35,744 nt of DNA from Candidatus Poribacteria bacterium (GTDB lineage Bacteria; Poribacteria; WGA-4E; WGA-3G), in contig PYJE01000208.1 in NCBI GenBank assembly GCA_003635305.1, forward strand, positions 1 to 35,744. Direction: 5' to 3'. This document shows, piece by piece, positions 23,703 to 34,064 of the stretch; within the stretch, counting starts at the first letter, position 1, and the number at the start of each line of letters is the position of its first letter. The translations under genes were made by a program, and so were the position numbers. The notes under the pieces were generated by a model. It did not search any database, had not been told where the DNA came from, and worked only from the letters and a program-made list of their open reading frames with translations.

Positions 23703-24526
23703 TAAAACGATTGTGTATCTTTTTAACTTTCGGCATGAGCCTTGCAAGGTTCGGATGGGCAGCGGAAGACGCGCACCGTTCATGGCTCAAGCCGCTTTCA
23801 GATGTGCTACCGAATACCCTCATTCCGGAGCCAGAGCGGTGGCATCAACCAGATCTGATTGCGAATACCTACTTCGCCGTTGTGCTGCTCGCTGTGCTTT
23901 TTATTTTGGCGACGCGCAACCTGAAGCGGCTTCCGGAAGGGAAAGGACAAACCTTGTTGGAGCTGTTTGTCGGTGGGATAATGGATTTCTTCGGGGGCAT
24001 CCTCGGTGAACATGGCAGGAAGTACGTGCCGTTTGTCGGTTCCTACTTTATCTTTATTATCACACTGAATTACTTGGGGTTGATTCCCGGTTTTCAGTCC
24101 CCGACTGCAGATCTGAATACCACGCTCGCCCTCGGCATTACCGCCGTGCTCGGCGTTCAAATTATCGCTATCAAAGAAAACGGATTCGGCGGTTATCTGA
24201 AGCATCTTCTGGGGGATCCGCCGTGGTTGGGGATTCTGATGTTTCCGCTAGAAGTGATTGCGCAGCTTTCACGCGCCGGCTCGCTTGCTATTCGGCTCTT
24301 CGGGAATATCTTCGGGGAGGAATCGGTTATTATTGAGTTGACGAAACTGGGGCTCATCGTGACGATTGCCTCTATCCCGTTTTTACCTGTGCAAGTCCCG
24401 ATGCTCTTCTTTGGGCTGTTCGGCGGTTTTCTGCAGGCGTTCGTTTTCACGCTTTTAACCACAATTTACATTGTGCTGTTTGTAGAGCACGATGCGGATG
24501 CGCACGGTGCTGAGGCGCATCATTGA
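23699..24526 (+). CDS. atpB: F-type ATP synthase subunit a
   Basis: 275 residues, the ion-channel subunit of Fo. An N-terminal hydrophobic stretch (residues 1-22, ending near GWAAEDAHR) looks like a signal peptide. The diagnostic helix reads QLSRAGSLAIRLFGNIFGEE; the Arg in AIRLFGN is the essential residue facing the c-ring. Earlier conserved segment YFIFIITLNYLGLIPGF is present, and the C-terminal helix ends TTIYIVLFVEHDADAHG with a His-rich tail. Start ATG overlaps the atpI stop (ATGA). Confidence 0.97.
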   Translation: MIKRLCIFLTFGMSLARFGWAAEDAHRSWLKPLSDVLPNTLIPEPERWHQPDLIANTYFAVVLLAVLFILATRNLKRLPEGKGQTLLELFVGGIMDFFGGILGEHGRKYVPFVGSYFIFIITLNYLGLIPGFQSPTADLNTTLALGITAVLGVQIIAIKENGFGGYLKHLLGDPPWLGILMFPLEVIAQLSRAGSLAIRLFGNIFGEESVIIELTKLGLIVTIASIPFLPVQVPMLFFGLFGGFLQAFVFTLLTTIYIVLFVEHDADAHGAEAHH

Positions 24527-24668
24527 TTGTTTCAAGCAGAATTTACGCGAAATTCCTCGTTCCTATACGTTAGAGGCGCGTTGACAGCGCGCACGGTGTA
24601 GGAAGCGTGGTTTGCGTAAGTTCCAATAATAATAGGAAGACCTGAAAGTTTAAGGAGGCTTTCTGATA
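24527..24668. other. atpB-atpE spacer with hairpin and strong ribosome site
   Basis: Contains a diverged palindrome GTTAGAGGCGCGTTGACAGCGCGC (about 24570-24593). AAGGAGG (about 24652-24658) lies 10 nt before the atpE ATG. A long spacer with a strong ribosome site before atpE fits the need for many c subunits. Confidence 0.5.
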
Positions 24669-24965
24669 ATGATTTATCTAGCTGTTTTGGCATTTGGCGT
24701 GACTTTGGGGTTGCCAATTGCCGTGATTTTCGCATCAACCGCTCAAGGCAGGGCCACGAGCACTGCGCTTGAGGGCATCGCCCGTCAACCGGAATCTGCT
24801 CCCCGCATCCAGACTGCGATGATTATCGGTTTGGCACTTATTGAATCGCTCGTTATCTACGCGCTGTTGATGTTCTTCATCTTGCAGGCGAAACTTCCCG
24901 AAGGCGACGTGTTAAAGCAGATGATCGACTCTGATGCACAACGTGTCACGACGCAACAGCGGTAG
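24669..24965 (+). CDS. atpE: F-type ATP synthase subunit c (atypical)
   Basis: 98 residues, two-helix ring subunit. The polar loop is EGIARQPES and the ion-binding carboxylate is E59 in LIESLVIYAL. Aligned through the loop to Ilyobacter tartaricus c, Q26, E59, S60 and Y64 fall on the Na+-ligand positions Q32, E65, S66 and Y70, while T67 is replaced by Leu. The glycine repeat of helix 1 that packs the ring (GxGxGxG) is replaced: helix 1 reads LGLPIAVIFASTAQG. The C-terminus extends 27 residues past helix 2 (KLPEGDVLKQMIDSD...), unlike the usual short end. Ion specificity is inferred, not shown. Confidence 0.95.
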   Translation: MIYLAVLAFGVTLGLPIAVIFASTAQGRATSTALEGIARQPESAPRIQTAMIIGLALIESLVIYALLMFFILQAKLPEGDVLKQMIDSDAQRVTTQQR

Positions 24966-24993
24966 GTTAACGGAAGACCACGGGGTACGAACG

Positions 24994-25638
24994 ATGGTAA
25001 CAAAAAACTACCAAACCCTGCGCTGTCTGTGCGCGCCGCTTTGGCTCGCGGTTTGTGTCATGCTGATGGGTTTCGCGGCGGTGAATGCATTTGCCGCTGA
25101 CGAAGCCCCCGCTGAGGGAGGGGGAATCCTCGCTCTTATCGGCATCGACCCGCAGACGATTATCATCCAGGTCATCGGTTTCCTCGTTGTTCTTGGGGTG
25201 CTCTGGAAGTTTGTATTCGGCAAGGTCGGCGGGCTTCTGGAGGAACGTCGCAACGAGATTGCGCAGCAATCGGCGCAGTTGCAGGCGGACCGGGAGGAGT
25301 TGGACCGGCTTACTGCGGAGACGCGGCAACGCTTAAGTGATATTGAAACCGAAGCGCAGGCGAAAATCCAAGCCGCCGTTGAGCAGGGGAATGCGGAACG
25401 CCAGCAGATTCTGGTGCAAGCCCGGCAAGAGGCGGCGGATGAAGTGGAACGAGCCCGCGCGGAAATCCAACGGGAAAAGGATGAGGCTATCTCAGAACTA
25501 CGGGGTGTTGTCGCAGAATTGGCTATTGATGCCGCCGGTAAGATTATCAGTGCGGAGCTCAATGCTGAGAGACACCAGCAGATTATTGATGCCTCTATTC
25601 GTCGGTTGCCTGAGCGAGATACGAACAGGCGGGTATGA
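24994..25638 (+). CDS. atpF: F-type ATP synthase subunit b
   Basis: 214 residues from ATG 24994; the track start at 24934 overlaps atpE and adds no family sequence. A first hydrophobic stretch (residues 9-35, APLWLAVCVMLMGFAAVNAFA) followed by ADEAP looks like a cleavable signal peptide. The true membrane anchor is then IIIQVIGFLVVLGVLWKFVF (about 52-71). A long charged coiled coil (ERRNEIAQQSAQLQADREEL onward) forms the peripheral stalk and the end (AAGKIISAELNAERHQQIID) binds delta. A signal peptide on b is uncommon but subunit a here has one too. Only one b gene is present. Confidence 0.93.
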   Translation: MVTKNYQTLRCLCAPLWLAVCVMLMGFAAVNAFAADEAPAEGGGILALIGIDPQTIIIQVIGFLVVLGVLWKFVFGKVGGLLEERRNEIAQQSAQLQADREELDRLTAETRQRLSDIETEAQAKIQAAVEQGNAERQQILVQARQEAADEVERARAEIQREKDEAISELRGVVAELAIDAAGKIISAELNAERHQQIIDASIRRLPERDTNRRV

Positions 25639-25648
25639 TGCAAAAGTG

Positions 25649-25674
25649 AGGCGCGGTTTCCTACCGCGCCTCTG
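25649..25674. repeat. Hairpin GAGGCGCGGTTTCCTACCGCGCCTC between atpF and atpH
   Basis: A perfect 9-bp stem (AGGCGCGGT / ACCGCGCCT) in the short atpF-atpH spacer, a rearranged member of the main palindrome family. No T-tract follows, so read-through is expected. Confidence 0.65.
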
Positions 25675-25689
25675 ACTGAGAGGCATAAG

Positions 25690-26229
25690 ATGAGAGATAT
25701 TCGGGTTGCGAAACCTTACGCTCGCGCGCTCTATGATGCCGCCGTTGAGCAGAACGCTTTGCCCGCCGTTGTTGCGGATGTGCGTGGTTTGACAGAGACG
25801 ATGGAGCAGTCTGAAGAATTCGCGCAGTTCCTCAGCAGCCCCCTCCTGTCACCGCAAATGAAAGGCGAGACGTTTCAGAACCTTTTTGCCGAGAGCGTGC
25901 ATCCGCTGACGCTGAATTTCCTGCGTCTGCTGGCGTTGAAACAGCGGGAACGCTATCTTCTTGCGATAGGCGAGGTGCTACTGGCCATTGTCGATGAAGC
26001 CGCCGGGCGGCTCGTCGCGAAAGTGACAACGGCTGTTTCGATGACAGCGGCGCAGCAGGCAGAACTCGCACAGCAATTGCGCGCGTATTCGGGAAAAGAG
26101 GTGCGGCTTGAAACAACGGTTGACGCGGCGGTTCAGGGCGGCTTCATTGTGCAGCTCGACGATACCGTTTTTGATGCAAGCGTCGCAACACAACTCCGGC
26201 GTTTGAAGCAGCAGCTTGCAAAAGGGTAA
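25690..26229 (+). CDS. atpH: F-type ATP synthase subunit delta
   Basis: 179 residues, the stalk subunit joining F1 alpha to the b dimer. The N-terminal bundle begins [19 protein letters not shown], as expected, and includes [18 protein letters not shown] and [14 protein letters not shown]. The C-terminal domain shows [20 protein letters not shown] with the typical ending [20 protein letters not shown]. Start ATG 25690 with GAGAGGCATAAG upstream. It keeps the standard order F-H-A. Confidence 0.96.
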   Translation: MRDIRVAKPYARALYDAAVEQNALPAVVADVRGLTETMEQSEEFAQFLSSPLLSPQMKGETFQNLFAESVHPLTLNFLRLLALKQRERYLLAIGEVLLAIVDEAAGRLVAKVTTAVSMTAAQQAELAQQLRAYSGKEVRLETTVDAAVQGGFIVQLDDTVFDASVATQLRRLKQQLAKG

Positions 26230-26249
26230 CCACTGGGAGAATTGCAAAT

Positions 26250-27773
26250 ATGGCACGAGAAGTCAGACCGGACGAAATATCAAATATCCTCAAACAGCAG
26301 CTCGTCCAGTTTGAACAGGACGTAGATGTCTACGATGCTGGCACGGTGTTGGAGGTGGGCGATGGTATCGCGCGCGTGCATGGCCTCGCGAACGCCATGG
26401 CGAGTGAGATGATCGAGTTTCCGAACGACATTTACGGCATCGCTTTTAACTTGGAAGAAGATAACGTCGGATGCGTTCTTTTTGGCGAAGACCAGCTCAT
26501 TCACGAAGGTGATGTCGCCAAGCGCACTGGCCGGCTGCCGGAAGTCCCTGTCGGCGAGGCACTCCTCGGACGGATTGTTGATGCCCTAGGGCAGCCGATT
26601 GATGGACTCGGTGAGATTCAGACGGACCAGGCGTTGCCGGTTGAACGGAAAGGTTACGGCATCGTTCAACGGCAGCCTGTCAGTGAACCGCTCTACACCG
26701 GGCTCAAAGCGATTGATAGTTTGACACCTATCGGGAGAGGGCAGCGGGAACTTATCATCGGGGACAGGCGGACAGGCAAGACAGCTATCGCGTTGGACAC
26801 GATTCTGAGCCAGAAGGATACAGATGTTTACTGCATCTATGTGGCTATTGGCCAGAAAGGTTCGACGTTGGCGCAAGTTGCTAATACGCTTCGGGAGTAT
26901 AACGCGCTGGAATATACGACTATCGTTTCTGCGCCGGCGAGTGCGCCGTCACCGTTGCAGTATCTCGCGCCGTATTCTGGCACGGCGATGGGCGAATACT
27001 TCATGGATAACGGGAAGCACGCCTTAATCATTTACGATGACTTGACGAAGCACGCGTGGGCTTATCGGCAGATGTCGTTGCTCTCACGTCGTCCGCCGGG
27101 GCGCGAGGCTTATCCGGGTGATGTCTTCTATCTTCACTCTCGGCTCTTGGAGCGGGCTGCGAAGTTGAGTGACGAATTGGGTGGCGGCTCCCTCACCGCG
27201 CTGCCGATTATTGAAATCTTTGAAGGCGATTTGACGACTTACATCCCGACGAACGTCATTTCCATCACCGATGGACAGATTTACCTCACCACGGATCTCT
27301 TTAACCAAGGGGTGAGGCCGGCTATTGATGTCGGCACGTCTGTTTCGCGTGTGGGTGGGGATGCGCAAGTGAAAGCGATGAAATCGGATGAGGTTGCTGG
27401 GACGTTGAAACTCGATCTGGCGAGTTTCCGCGAGGTTGCGGCGTTCGCGCAGTTTGGTTCGGATTTAGATGCGTCTACGCAGTCGCTGCTTCGGCGTGGT
27501 TCGCGGCTGGTTGAATTGCTAAAACAGCCGCAATATGTCCCGATGCCGGTCCAACGCGAAGTCGCCTCGATTTTCTGTGGCACGAACGGCTATCTGGACG
27601 ATGTGCCGGAAGAAGAAGTTGCGGGGTTTGAGACTGATTTCCTGCAGTATCTCGACCGGAATCACGGTGAGATGCTGACAGAGATTTCCGATACCGGCTC
27701 ACTCAGCGATGAGGTGCTTGAAGGGTTACACGCCGCTGTCAAGACGTTCAAAGATAACCGCGCGACGGCATAG
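26250..27773 (+). CDS. atpA: F-type ATP synthase subunit alpha
   Basis: 507 residues, the non-catalytic nucleotide-binding F1 subunit. Walker A is [10 protein letters not shown] (about residue 170). [20 protein letters not shown] and [20 protein letters not shown] follow, and the Arg finger lies in [12 protein letters not shown]. The N-terminus ([15 protein letters not shown]) fits delta contact. Start ATG 26250 behind GGGAGAATTG. Full length with no missing motif. Confidence 0.98.
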   Translation: MAREVRPDEISNILKQQLVQFEQDVDVYDAGTVLEVGDGIARVHGLANAMASEMIEFPNDIYGIAFNLEEDNVGCVLFGEDQLIHEGDVAKRTGRLPEVPVGEALLGRIVDALGQPIDGLGEIQTDQALPVERKGYGIVQRQPVSEPLYTGLKAIDSLTPIGRGQRELIIGDRRTGKTAIALDTILSQKDTDVYCIYVAIGQKGSTLAQVANTLREYNALEYTTIVSAPASAPSPLQYLAPYSGTAMGEYFMDNGKHALIIYDDLTKHAWAYRQMSLLSRRPPGREAYPGDVFYLHSRLLERAAKLSDELGGGSLTALPIIEIFEGDLTTYIPTNVISITDGQIYLTTDLFNQGVRPAIDVGTSVSRVGGDAQVKAMKSDEVAGTLKLDLASFREVAAFAQFGSDLDASTQSLLRRGSRLVELLKQPQYVPMPVQREVASIFCGTNGYLDDVPEEEVAGFETDFLQYLDRNHGEMLTEISDTGSLSDEVLEGLHAAVKTFKDNRATA

Positions 27774-27893
27774 GAGCCTGAACACCGTGGGTAGGCGCGG
27801 TTTGTCACCGCGCTTCCAAAACGCCGAGAGGCGTGCAATGTTAATAGAAGGAGTGTGTGGCGAGGCTTTGTGCTTTTGCCCAGACCGGTTATT
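27774..27893. repeat. atpA-atpG spacer with palindrome copy and a stranded ribosome site
   Basis: GTAGGCGCGGTTTGTCACCGCGCTTCC (about 27789-27813) is a member of the main palindrome family. AGAAGGAG (about 27846-27853) is a strong ribosome-binding sequence but lies about 40 nt before the conserved ATG of atpG. A GTG at 27855 is too near to it. Confidence 0.5.
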
Positions 27894-28760
27894 ATGGCAA
27901 CTCTACGTGAAATTCGGCGGCGTATCGCGAGTATTACGAACATCTCACAGGTTACGGATGCGATGCGCGTTGTTGCGGCGGCGCGTCTTCGCCGTGCGCA
28001 AGAGAACATCACCGCGACGCGTCCCTACGCAGAGAAATTAGATACTATTTTGGGGCATCTGATTTCGCAAATCGAGAATCCGACGCATCCGTTGCTGGAA
28101 CGGCGCGAGGTGAAACACGTCTGTCTCATTTCAGTTTCGGGGGACAGGGGGTTGTGCGGCAGTTTCAATAGCAACGTTCTCCGCACGACGACGCAGCGTG
28201 CGGAACACTATCGGGAAAACGGCGCGGACGTAACGCTCATCTGCATCGGTAGACGGACGCACGAGCATTTTTCGCGGCGCGGCTACGATATTACAGACGC
28301 GTATGTCAACATCTTTCGGCAGTTGGAATTCCAGACTGCGGTGGATGTCGTCCACGAGTTTGAACAGCTCTACGTTGACAGGCAGATTGACCGGGTTGAG
28401 GTGATTTACAACAACTTCAAGTCGGCGATTTTGCAGACGGTGTTGGTGGAGCAACTTCTGCCGTTGGTGCCTGAAGAGCCGGAAGGTGACGAGCTCTTTT
28501 TGGACTATGTCTATGAACCGGGACAGGAGGCACTTTTTGAGATGCTGCTCAGCCAAGACTTGAACATGCAGATGTGGAAGGTGCTTTTGGATTCCAATGC
28601 GGCGGAACAGGCGGCGCGGATGGCGGCGATGGAGAATGCGACGCAGAAGGCGAACGAACTGATTGACGAGCTTATCCTGCAGCGAAATCGGGCGCGTCAG
28701 ACGCAAATCACAACCGAGATATCCGAGATTGTCAGTGGTGCGGCTGCGTTGGAGGGATAA
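27894..28760 (+). CDS. atpG: F-type ATP synthase subunit gamma
   Basis: 288 residues, the rotor shaft of F1. It begins MATLREIRRRIASITNISQVTDAMRVVAAARL (family N-terminus; quoted parts REIRRRI and TDAMRVVAAA). It contains SGDRGLCGSFNSNV near residue 80 and ends with the helix NATQKANELIDELI and RARQTQITTEISEIVSGAAA. ATG 27894 is chosen because homologues start there; the track's GTG 27855 adds 13 non-conserved residues. The immediate ribosome site is weak. Confidence 0.96.
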   Translation: MATLREIRRRIASITNISQVTDAMRVVAAARLRRAQENITATRPYAEKLDTILGHLISQIENPTHPLLERREVKHVCLISVSGDRGLCGSFNSNVLRTTTQRAEHYRENGADVTLICIGRRTHEHFSRRGYDITDAYVNIFRQLEFQTAVDVVHEFEQLYVDRQIDRVEVIYNNFKSAILQTVLVEQLLPLVPEEPEGDELFLDYVYEPGQEALFEMLLSQDLNMQMWKVLLDSNAAEQAARMAAMENATQKANELIDELILQRNRARQTQITTEISEIVSGAAALEG

Positions 28761-28889
28761 TAAGTCTCTGTCCTTCGGCACCGCTGCATTGGCAACATCG
28801 TTTCAAATCCCAGAGCATTGACAATGTCGATGACGGTATGACGATGGGAGGATTGTCCGAACACCTGACAGTCTGGACAATTTGCGAAA

Positions 28890-29363
28890 ATGCCTATCAA
28901 CGTTGATGAACAGATTGAAAAAGCGATGCAGCGCGGGGAGTTCACGAACTTGCCCGGCAAAGGCAGACCGCTCAATTTGGAGACGCATCCGTTCCTCACG
29001 CCCCAAGTTCGGATGGCGAATCGGCTGTTGAAAGAGAACGGCTTTGCGCCCCGGTGGATTGAATTGGAGAAGGAGATTCAACGGGATAAAGCGCAGTTGG
29101 AGAAGCTGCTCGTGACTCTCAGTGCGCGTCGCGAGAGGCTAGCCGAAATCGTTCGGCGGCAACCGCATCGGGGAGAGGCGGTTCGACGCAGTTTTGAGCA
29201 TGAGCGTGGCCGTGGGTTTGCGCAGTATTGTGACAAACTTGAGGCGTTAAACCGGAAAATCCAGCGTCTGAATCTGATGATGCCGGCCCGAAATCGGCAG
29301 TGGGCGTTGGTGAATTCCGCCGGAGCACGGGCTCGGTTTCATCAAGCGTGCCCGAGTCTATGA
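28890..29363 (+). CDS. DUF1992 / DnaJC28-type conserved domain protein inside the atp operon
   Basis: 157 residues, soluble. Residues 1-70 match the DnaJC28 conserved domain (DUF1992): DEQIEKAMQRGEFTNLPGKG, RPLNLETHPF, and MANRLLKENGFAPRWIELE. No J domain is present, as is normal for bacterial members. The C-terminal half is basic and helical (LSARRERLAEIVRRQPHRGE). The function of the family is unclear; a membrane-trafficking or chaperone-related role is known only for eukaryotic relatives. It is on the coding strand between atpG and atpD, 129 nt after atpG, a position not usual for this family. Start ATG 28890 is the natural one. Confidence 0.85.
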   Translation: MPINVDEQIEKAMQRGEFTNLPGKGRPLNLETHPFLTPQVRMANRLLKENGFAPRWIELEKEIQRDKAQLEKLLVTLSARRERLAEIVRRQPHRGEAVRRSFEHERGRGFAQYCDKLEALNRKIQRLNLMMPARNRQWALVNSAGARARFHQACPSL

Positions 29364-31238
<1,875 letters not shown>

Positions 31239-31246
31239 CAATCACT

Positions 31247-31654
31247 ATGTTAAACCGAAGTTTTCGCCTTGAGATTCGCACGCCAGAGAAGTTGCTTTAT
31301 GAAGGGGAGGTTACGAGTGTCCGCGCGCCGGGTGTTGAGGGTAACTTCGAGATTCTCGCTGGGCATATCCCCTTCCTGACGGCTTTGGAGGTTGGCGAGA
31401 TTCGTATCCGTGAGGGAGATACGCCGCAGTTGCTTTCGACGAGCGGTGGCGTGTTTGAGGTGCTCCGCACAGGCGTTACGGCGTTAGTTGAGACTGCCGA
31501 ATGGGCATCGGAGATTGATGTTGCGCGGGCAGAAACTGCGCTGGAACGCGCGCAGGCGTATCTCGCCGCGAATGAGCCGGATTTGAACGTTCCGCGTGCG
31601 GAGGCTGCCCGTGCCCGTGCGCAGAATCGGATTAAGGTTGCGAGCAATCTATAG
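31247..31654 (+). CDS. atpC: F-type ATP synthase subunit epsilon
   Basis: 135 residues. The N-terminal beta-sandwich reads RLEIRTPEKLLYEGEVTSVR and GVEGNFEILAGHIPFLTALE. The C-terminal helical hairpin (ARAETALERAQAYLAA ... ARARAQNRIKV) that can inhibit ATP hydrolysis is present. Start ATG 31247, 8 nt after the atpD stop. Last gene of the operon, followed by a hairpin terminator. Confidence 0.95.
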   Translation: MLNRSFRLEIRTPEKLLYEGEVTSVRAPGVEGNFEILAGHIPFLTALEVGEIRIREGDTPQLLSTSGGVFEVLRTGVTALVETAEWASEIDVARAETALERAQAYLAANEPDLNVPRAEAARARAQNRIKVASNL

Positions 31655-31664
31655 CATCATCTGA

Positions 31665-31702
31665 GGGCGCGCTAGTTTCATTCAGCGCGCCTTTAGTTAT
31701 TT
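31665..31702 (+). terminator. Terminator of the atp operon
   Basis: GGCGCGCT-10 nt-AGCGCGCC (8-bp perfect stem, 31666-31691) followed by TTTAGTTATTT, starting about 10 nt after atpC. Confidence 0.7.
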
Positions 31703-31715
31703 AAGGGGAGGCTCC

Positions 31716-32288
31716 ATGTCTGCTGTTGCTGTGCAGACCTTCTTAACGCCAGAGGAATATCTTGCTTTTGAGCGAAAGGCGGAATTCAAAAGTGAATATT
31801 TCAACGGAGAAATCGTCGAAATGCCGGGAGCAAGTCACGCGCATAATCTCATTACCGTGAATGCTATCAATGGAATTTACAACCAAGTGGCAGAACGGGG
31901 GTGCCGGGTTTACGGCAGCGATATGCGCGTCGGAACGAGTCCCGTAACGTCTTACCTCTATCCGGATGTCACTGTTGTTTGTGATGAACCACGTTTTGCG
32001 GATGATGTTTTTGACACGCTCATCAATCCGCTTGTTCTGGTAGAGGTGCTTTCGCCATCGACAGAAGCGCGGGACCGGGGTGAGAAATTCGCCTATTGCC
32101 GGCAGTTGGAATCTGTGCAGGAATACGTCTTGATTTCACAGGAGCGGGTTGGGGTTGAGCACTATCTTCGTCAGGGAGAAAAGTGGGTTTTTGAGGCGTT
32201 GCGGGAACTCACGGATGTGCTTGGTGTGGTTTCGATTGACTGCGAATTGCCGTTGCGGGATATCTATCGTTTTGTTGAGTTTGCGTGA
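31716..32288 (+). CDS. Uma2-family (DUF820) PD-(D/E)XK nuclease-like protein
   Basis: 190 residues with the family order: TPEEYLAFERKAEFKSEYFN at the N-terminus, GASHAHNLITVN, then the PD-(D/E)XK core YLYPDVTVVCDEP and PLVLVEVLSPSTEARDRGEK (D of PDV and E of VEV as metal ligands, K of EKF distal), and LESVQEYVLISQE. The family is abundant in cyanobacteria and other complex genomes, often in many copies; its biological function is not settled. Start ATG 31716 with AGGGGAGG upstream. A single gene just after the atp terminator, so probably separately transcribed or read-through. Confidence 0.9.
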   Translation: MSAVAVQTFLTPEEYLAFERKAEFKSEYFNGEIVEMPGASHAHNLITVNAINGIYNQVAERGCRVYGSDMRVGTSPVTSYLYPDVTVVCDEPRFADDVFDTLINPLVLVEVLSPSTEARDRGEKFAYCRQLESVQEYVLISQERVGVEHYLRQGEKWVFEALRELTDVLGVVSIDCELPLRDIYRFVEFA

Positions 32289-32652
32289 GGATTCGGCTTG
32301 ATAATTCTGGTAGTGTTACCAGCCTCCTCAAATCGTGCCCTTGGAACGTAGCGCGGGGGCCTGTCCCCCGCGAACGTTGTTGCAGTCGCGGGAGTTTCAA
32401 CTCACCGCTGTTGTGTCTTTTCACAACAGCGGCTTTTTTTGCAATTCCCGCTTTTTTTTGGGAACAATTTGACAAAATAGCGTTTTTTACGTGAAAAAAC
32501 GAAAAAAAGTGAAAAAGGGCCTTAATTTTTGGGCCTTGGAGGGTATAATTAGAATTAAGCGCGCGTGGGAGGTATGGTTCCTCGAAGTTCCAAGCGGTTT
32601 GGATATCCGAGGTGGGGACTCACCTGCCACTCTTCCTCAAAGGAGCAGGAAA
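32289..32652. other. Spacer with repeat, strong terminator and likely promoter region
   Basis: Contains a GCGCGGGGGCCTGTCCCCCGCG copy (about 32350-32371), the terminator at 32405-32440, AT-rich sequence with a TATAAT at 32544-32549 (no clear -35 at 17 bp), and a leader GGGGACTCACCT...AAAGGAGCAGGAAAATG that recurs at 34888. The track ORF's N-terminal part (32491-32652) is not considered coding. Confidence 0.6.
32405..32440 (+). terminator. Strong intrinsic terminator after the Uma2 gene
   Basis: CCGCTGTTGTG-6 nt-CACAACAGCGG is a perfect 11-bp stem (32405-32432) followed by CTTTTTTT. Confidence 0.9.
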
Positions 32653-33783
32653 ATGATTAGGAGATTGTTCAGTTCCTCGCGTATTCAGAGCCTTTCCCCC
32701 AACCTTGCGGCTGTCAGTCTACTCTTTGTGGTGATGGCGGCGGTTGCCTCGGCCGACATTGTTTTCATCTCGGACCGCGATGGCAGCATTGACATCTACG
32801 AGAGCGACATCTACGCGATGAGCGATGCGGGCGGCCATGTCCGGCGGTTGACGCATGATTCGCTGTATAAGGTGAGACCGAAATGGTCTCCGGATGGGAG
32901 GTCCATCACTTTTTCTGTTGACTTAAATTCGGCGGTGCCGGAACAAGAACAGCAGACTGATGTATTCTTAATGAAGGCGGATGGAACTCGCCTGCGAAAC
33001 CTGACACAACACCCGGCATTGGATGGGAATGGTGCTTGGTCTCCCGATGGCCGCAGCCTTGCATTTGTGAGCGCGCGAAGCGGCGACTTTGAAATTCACG
33101 TGATGGATATCGCCACCGGTGCCGTGAAACAACTGACAGACAGCACCGCGGTTGGCGGCTACGCCACGGGTCCCGCCTGGTCTCCCGATGGGCGACAAAT
33201 AGCTTACCAAATGTCGCTGCCGGGGCAAGGACGGCACATCTATCTCATGGATGCTACCGGGGAGCGTAACCGGCCCCTTGTCAAGGCATTAGTCCCGGCG
33301 GTTCTCGGGAAAACTTTCATGAGTCATCACCCGCGGTGGTCCCCGGATGGTGAATACCTGCTGTATACTGAGATAGAGTTTGATGACGGGCCAGACCTGT
33401 TTAAGCGGGTTGCCAATCGTCTGATTATCCGTCGGCGGGATGGTTCCCATCCGCGGGTGTTGGCGATTCCCGAGACATGGCGTGTGGGTGGGGTCTGCTG
33501 GGCGGCGGATGGAACGGCAGTGCTTTTTGATGGGATAGAAAACGGTTTGGTGAACCGCGCGGGTGGCAATTATGAGATTTATCGCTATGAATTGTCCACC
33601 CGGCAGATAACGAATCTCACCCAGCATCCGAGTGACGACTGGGCACCGGATTGGGCATCGCAGGGTTTGTCTGTCGCCTCGGCGGGGAAAATAACGACGC
33701 AGTGGGGACGGATCAAAATGAAGCGCGCGCCGGGTGAGCCTTCTTCGCGGTTGCTGGTTCCGGCAGGTGCTTCTCACCGCTAG
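32653..33783 (+). CDS. TolB-like PD40 beta-propeller protein, secreted
   Basis: 377 residues from ATG 32653, which has AAAGGAGCAGG upstream; the track start at 32491 is rejected. Residues 1-36 form a signal peptide (LAAVSLLFVVMAAVASA). The rest is a run of TolB-type blades: FISDRDGSIDIYESDIYAM, WSPDGRSITFS, WSPDGRSLAFVSARSGDFEI, WSPDGRQIAYQ, WSPDGEYLLYTE and a final DDWAPDW. No catalytic domain is seen and there is no Pal/Tol partner gene nearby, so it is a TolB-like propeller, not TolB itself. Probably periplasmic, binding proteins or glycans. A second gene of the same kind follows at 35100. Confidence 0.9.
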   Translation: MIRRLFSSSRIQSLSPNLAAVSLLFVVMAAVASADIVFISDRDGSIDIYESDIYAMSDAGGHVRRLTHDSLYKVRPKWSPDGRSITFSVDLNSAVPEQEQQTDVFLMKADGTRLRNLTQHPALDGNGAWSPDGRSLAFVSARSGDFEIHVMDIATGAVKQLTDSTAVGGYATGPAWSPDGRQIAYQMSLPGQGRHIYLMDATGERNRPLVKALVPAVLGKTFMSHHPRWSPDGEYLLYTEIEFDDGPDLFKRVANRLIIRRRDGSHPRVLAIPETWRVGGVCWAADGTAVLFDGIENGLVNRAGGNYEIYRYELSTRQITNLTQHPSDDWAPDWASQGLSVASAGKITTQWGRIKMKRAPGEPSSRLLVPAGASHR

Positions 33784-33788
33784 GTTTC

Positions 33789-33824
33789 AGCCGCGGGCGT
33801 GGTTTTCACGTCCGCGGCTTTTTT
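33789..33824 (+). terminator. Terminator after the first propeller gene
   Basis: AGCCGCGGGCGTG-GTTTT-CACGTCCGCGGCT (13-bp stem with one G-T) running into TTTTTT, 5 nt after the stop. Confidence 0.9.
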
Positions 33825-34064
33825 GTTATGTTCACTTCTTTGCAGAAAACGTTGACGTTTCCGAACATAGAGCCCAGATTAAGGGTAGTCTTGATAGTAT
33901 TCGCGCGGTAACATCCGCCTTATTGCGTTTTTTTTAGAAATATGAAAAAAATTCGGCAAAAAAAGTGCATTTTACCCTAAATTTTTACCGTTTAATTCCT
34001 ATACTATATATAAAGGACGAACTACCGTTGAACGTTTCCAAATTTTACGTGAGGAGGTTTCATC
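33825..34064. other. AT-rich promoter region of the sigma factor gene
   Basis: No ORF. The 3' half is strongly AT-rich with homopolymer runs. A weak TTTACC-17-TATATA pair (33984-34012) is the best promoter candidate. GAGGAGG lies about 9 nt before the sigma ATG. Confidence 0.35.

Noticed and set aside
27855-27893. GTG start for atpG after AAGGAG
   Set aside because: Spacing between AAGGAG and GTG is about one base, too short, and the added residues are not family sequence; ATG 27894 matches the conserved N-terminus.
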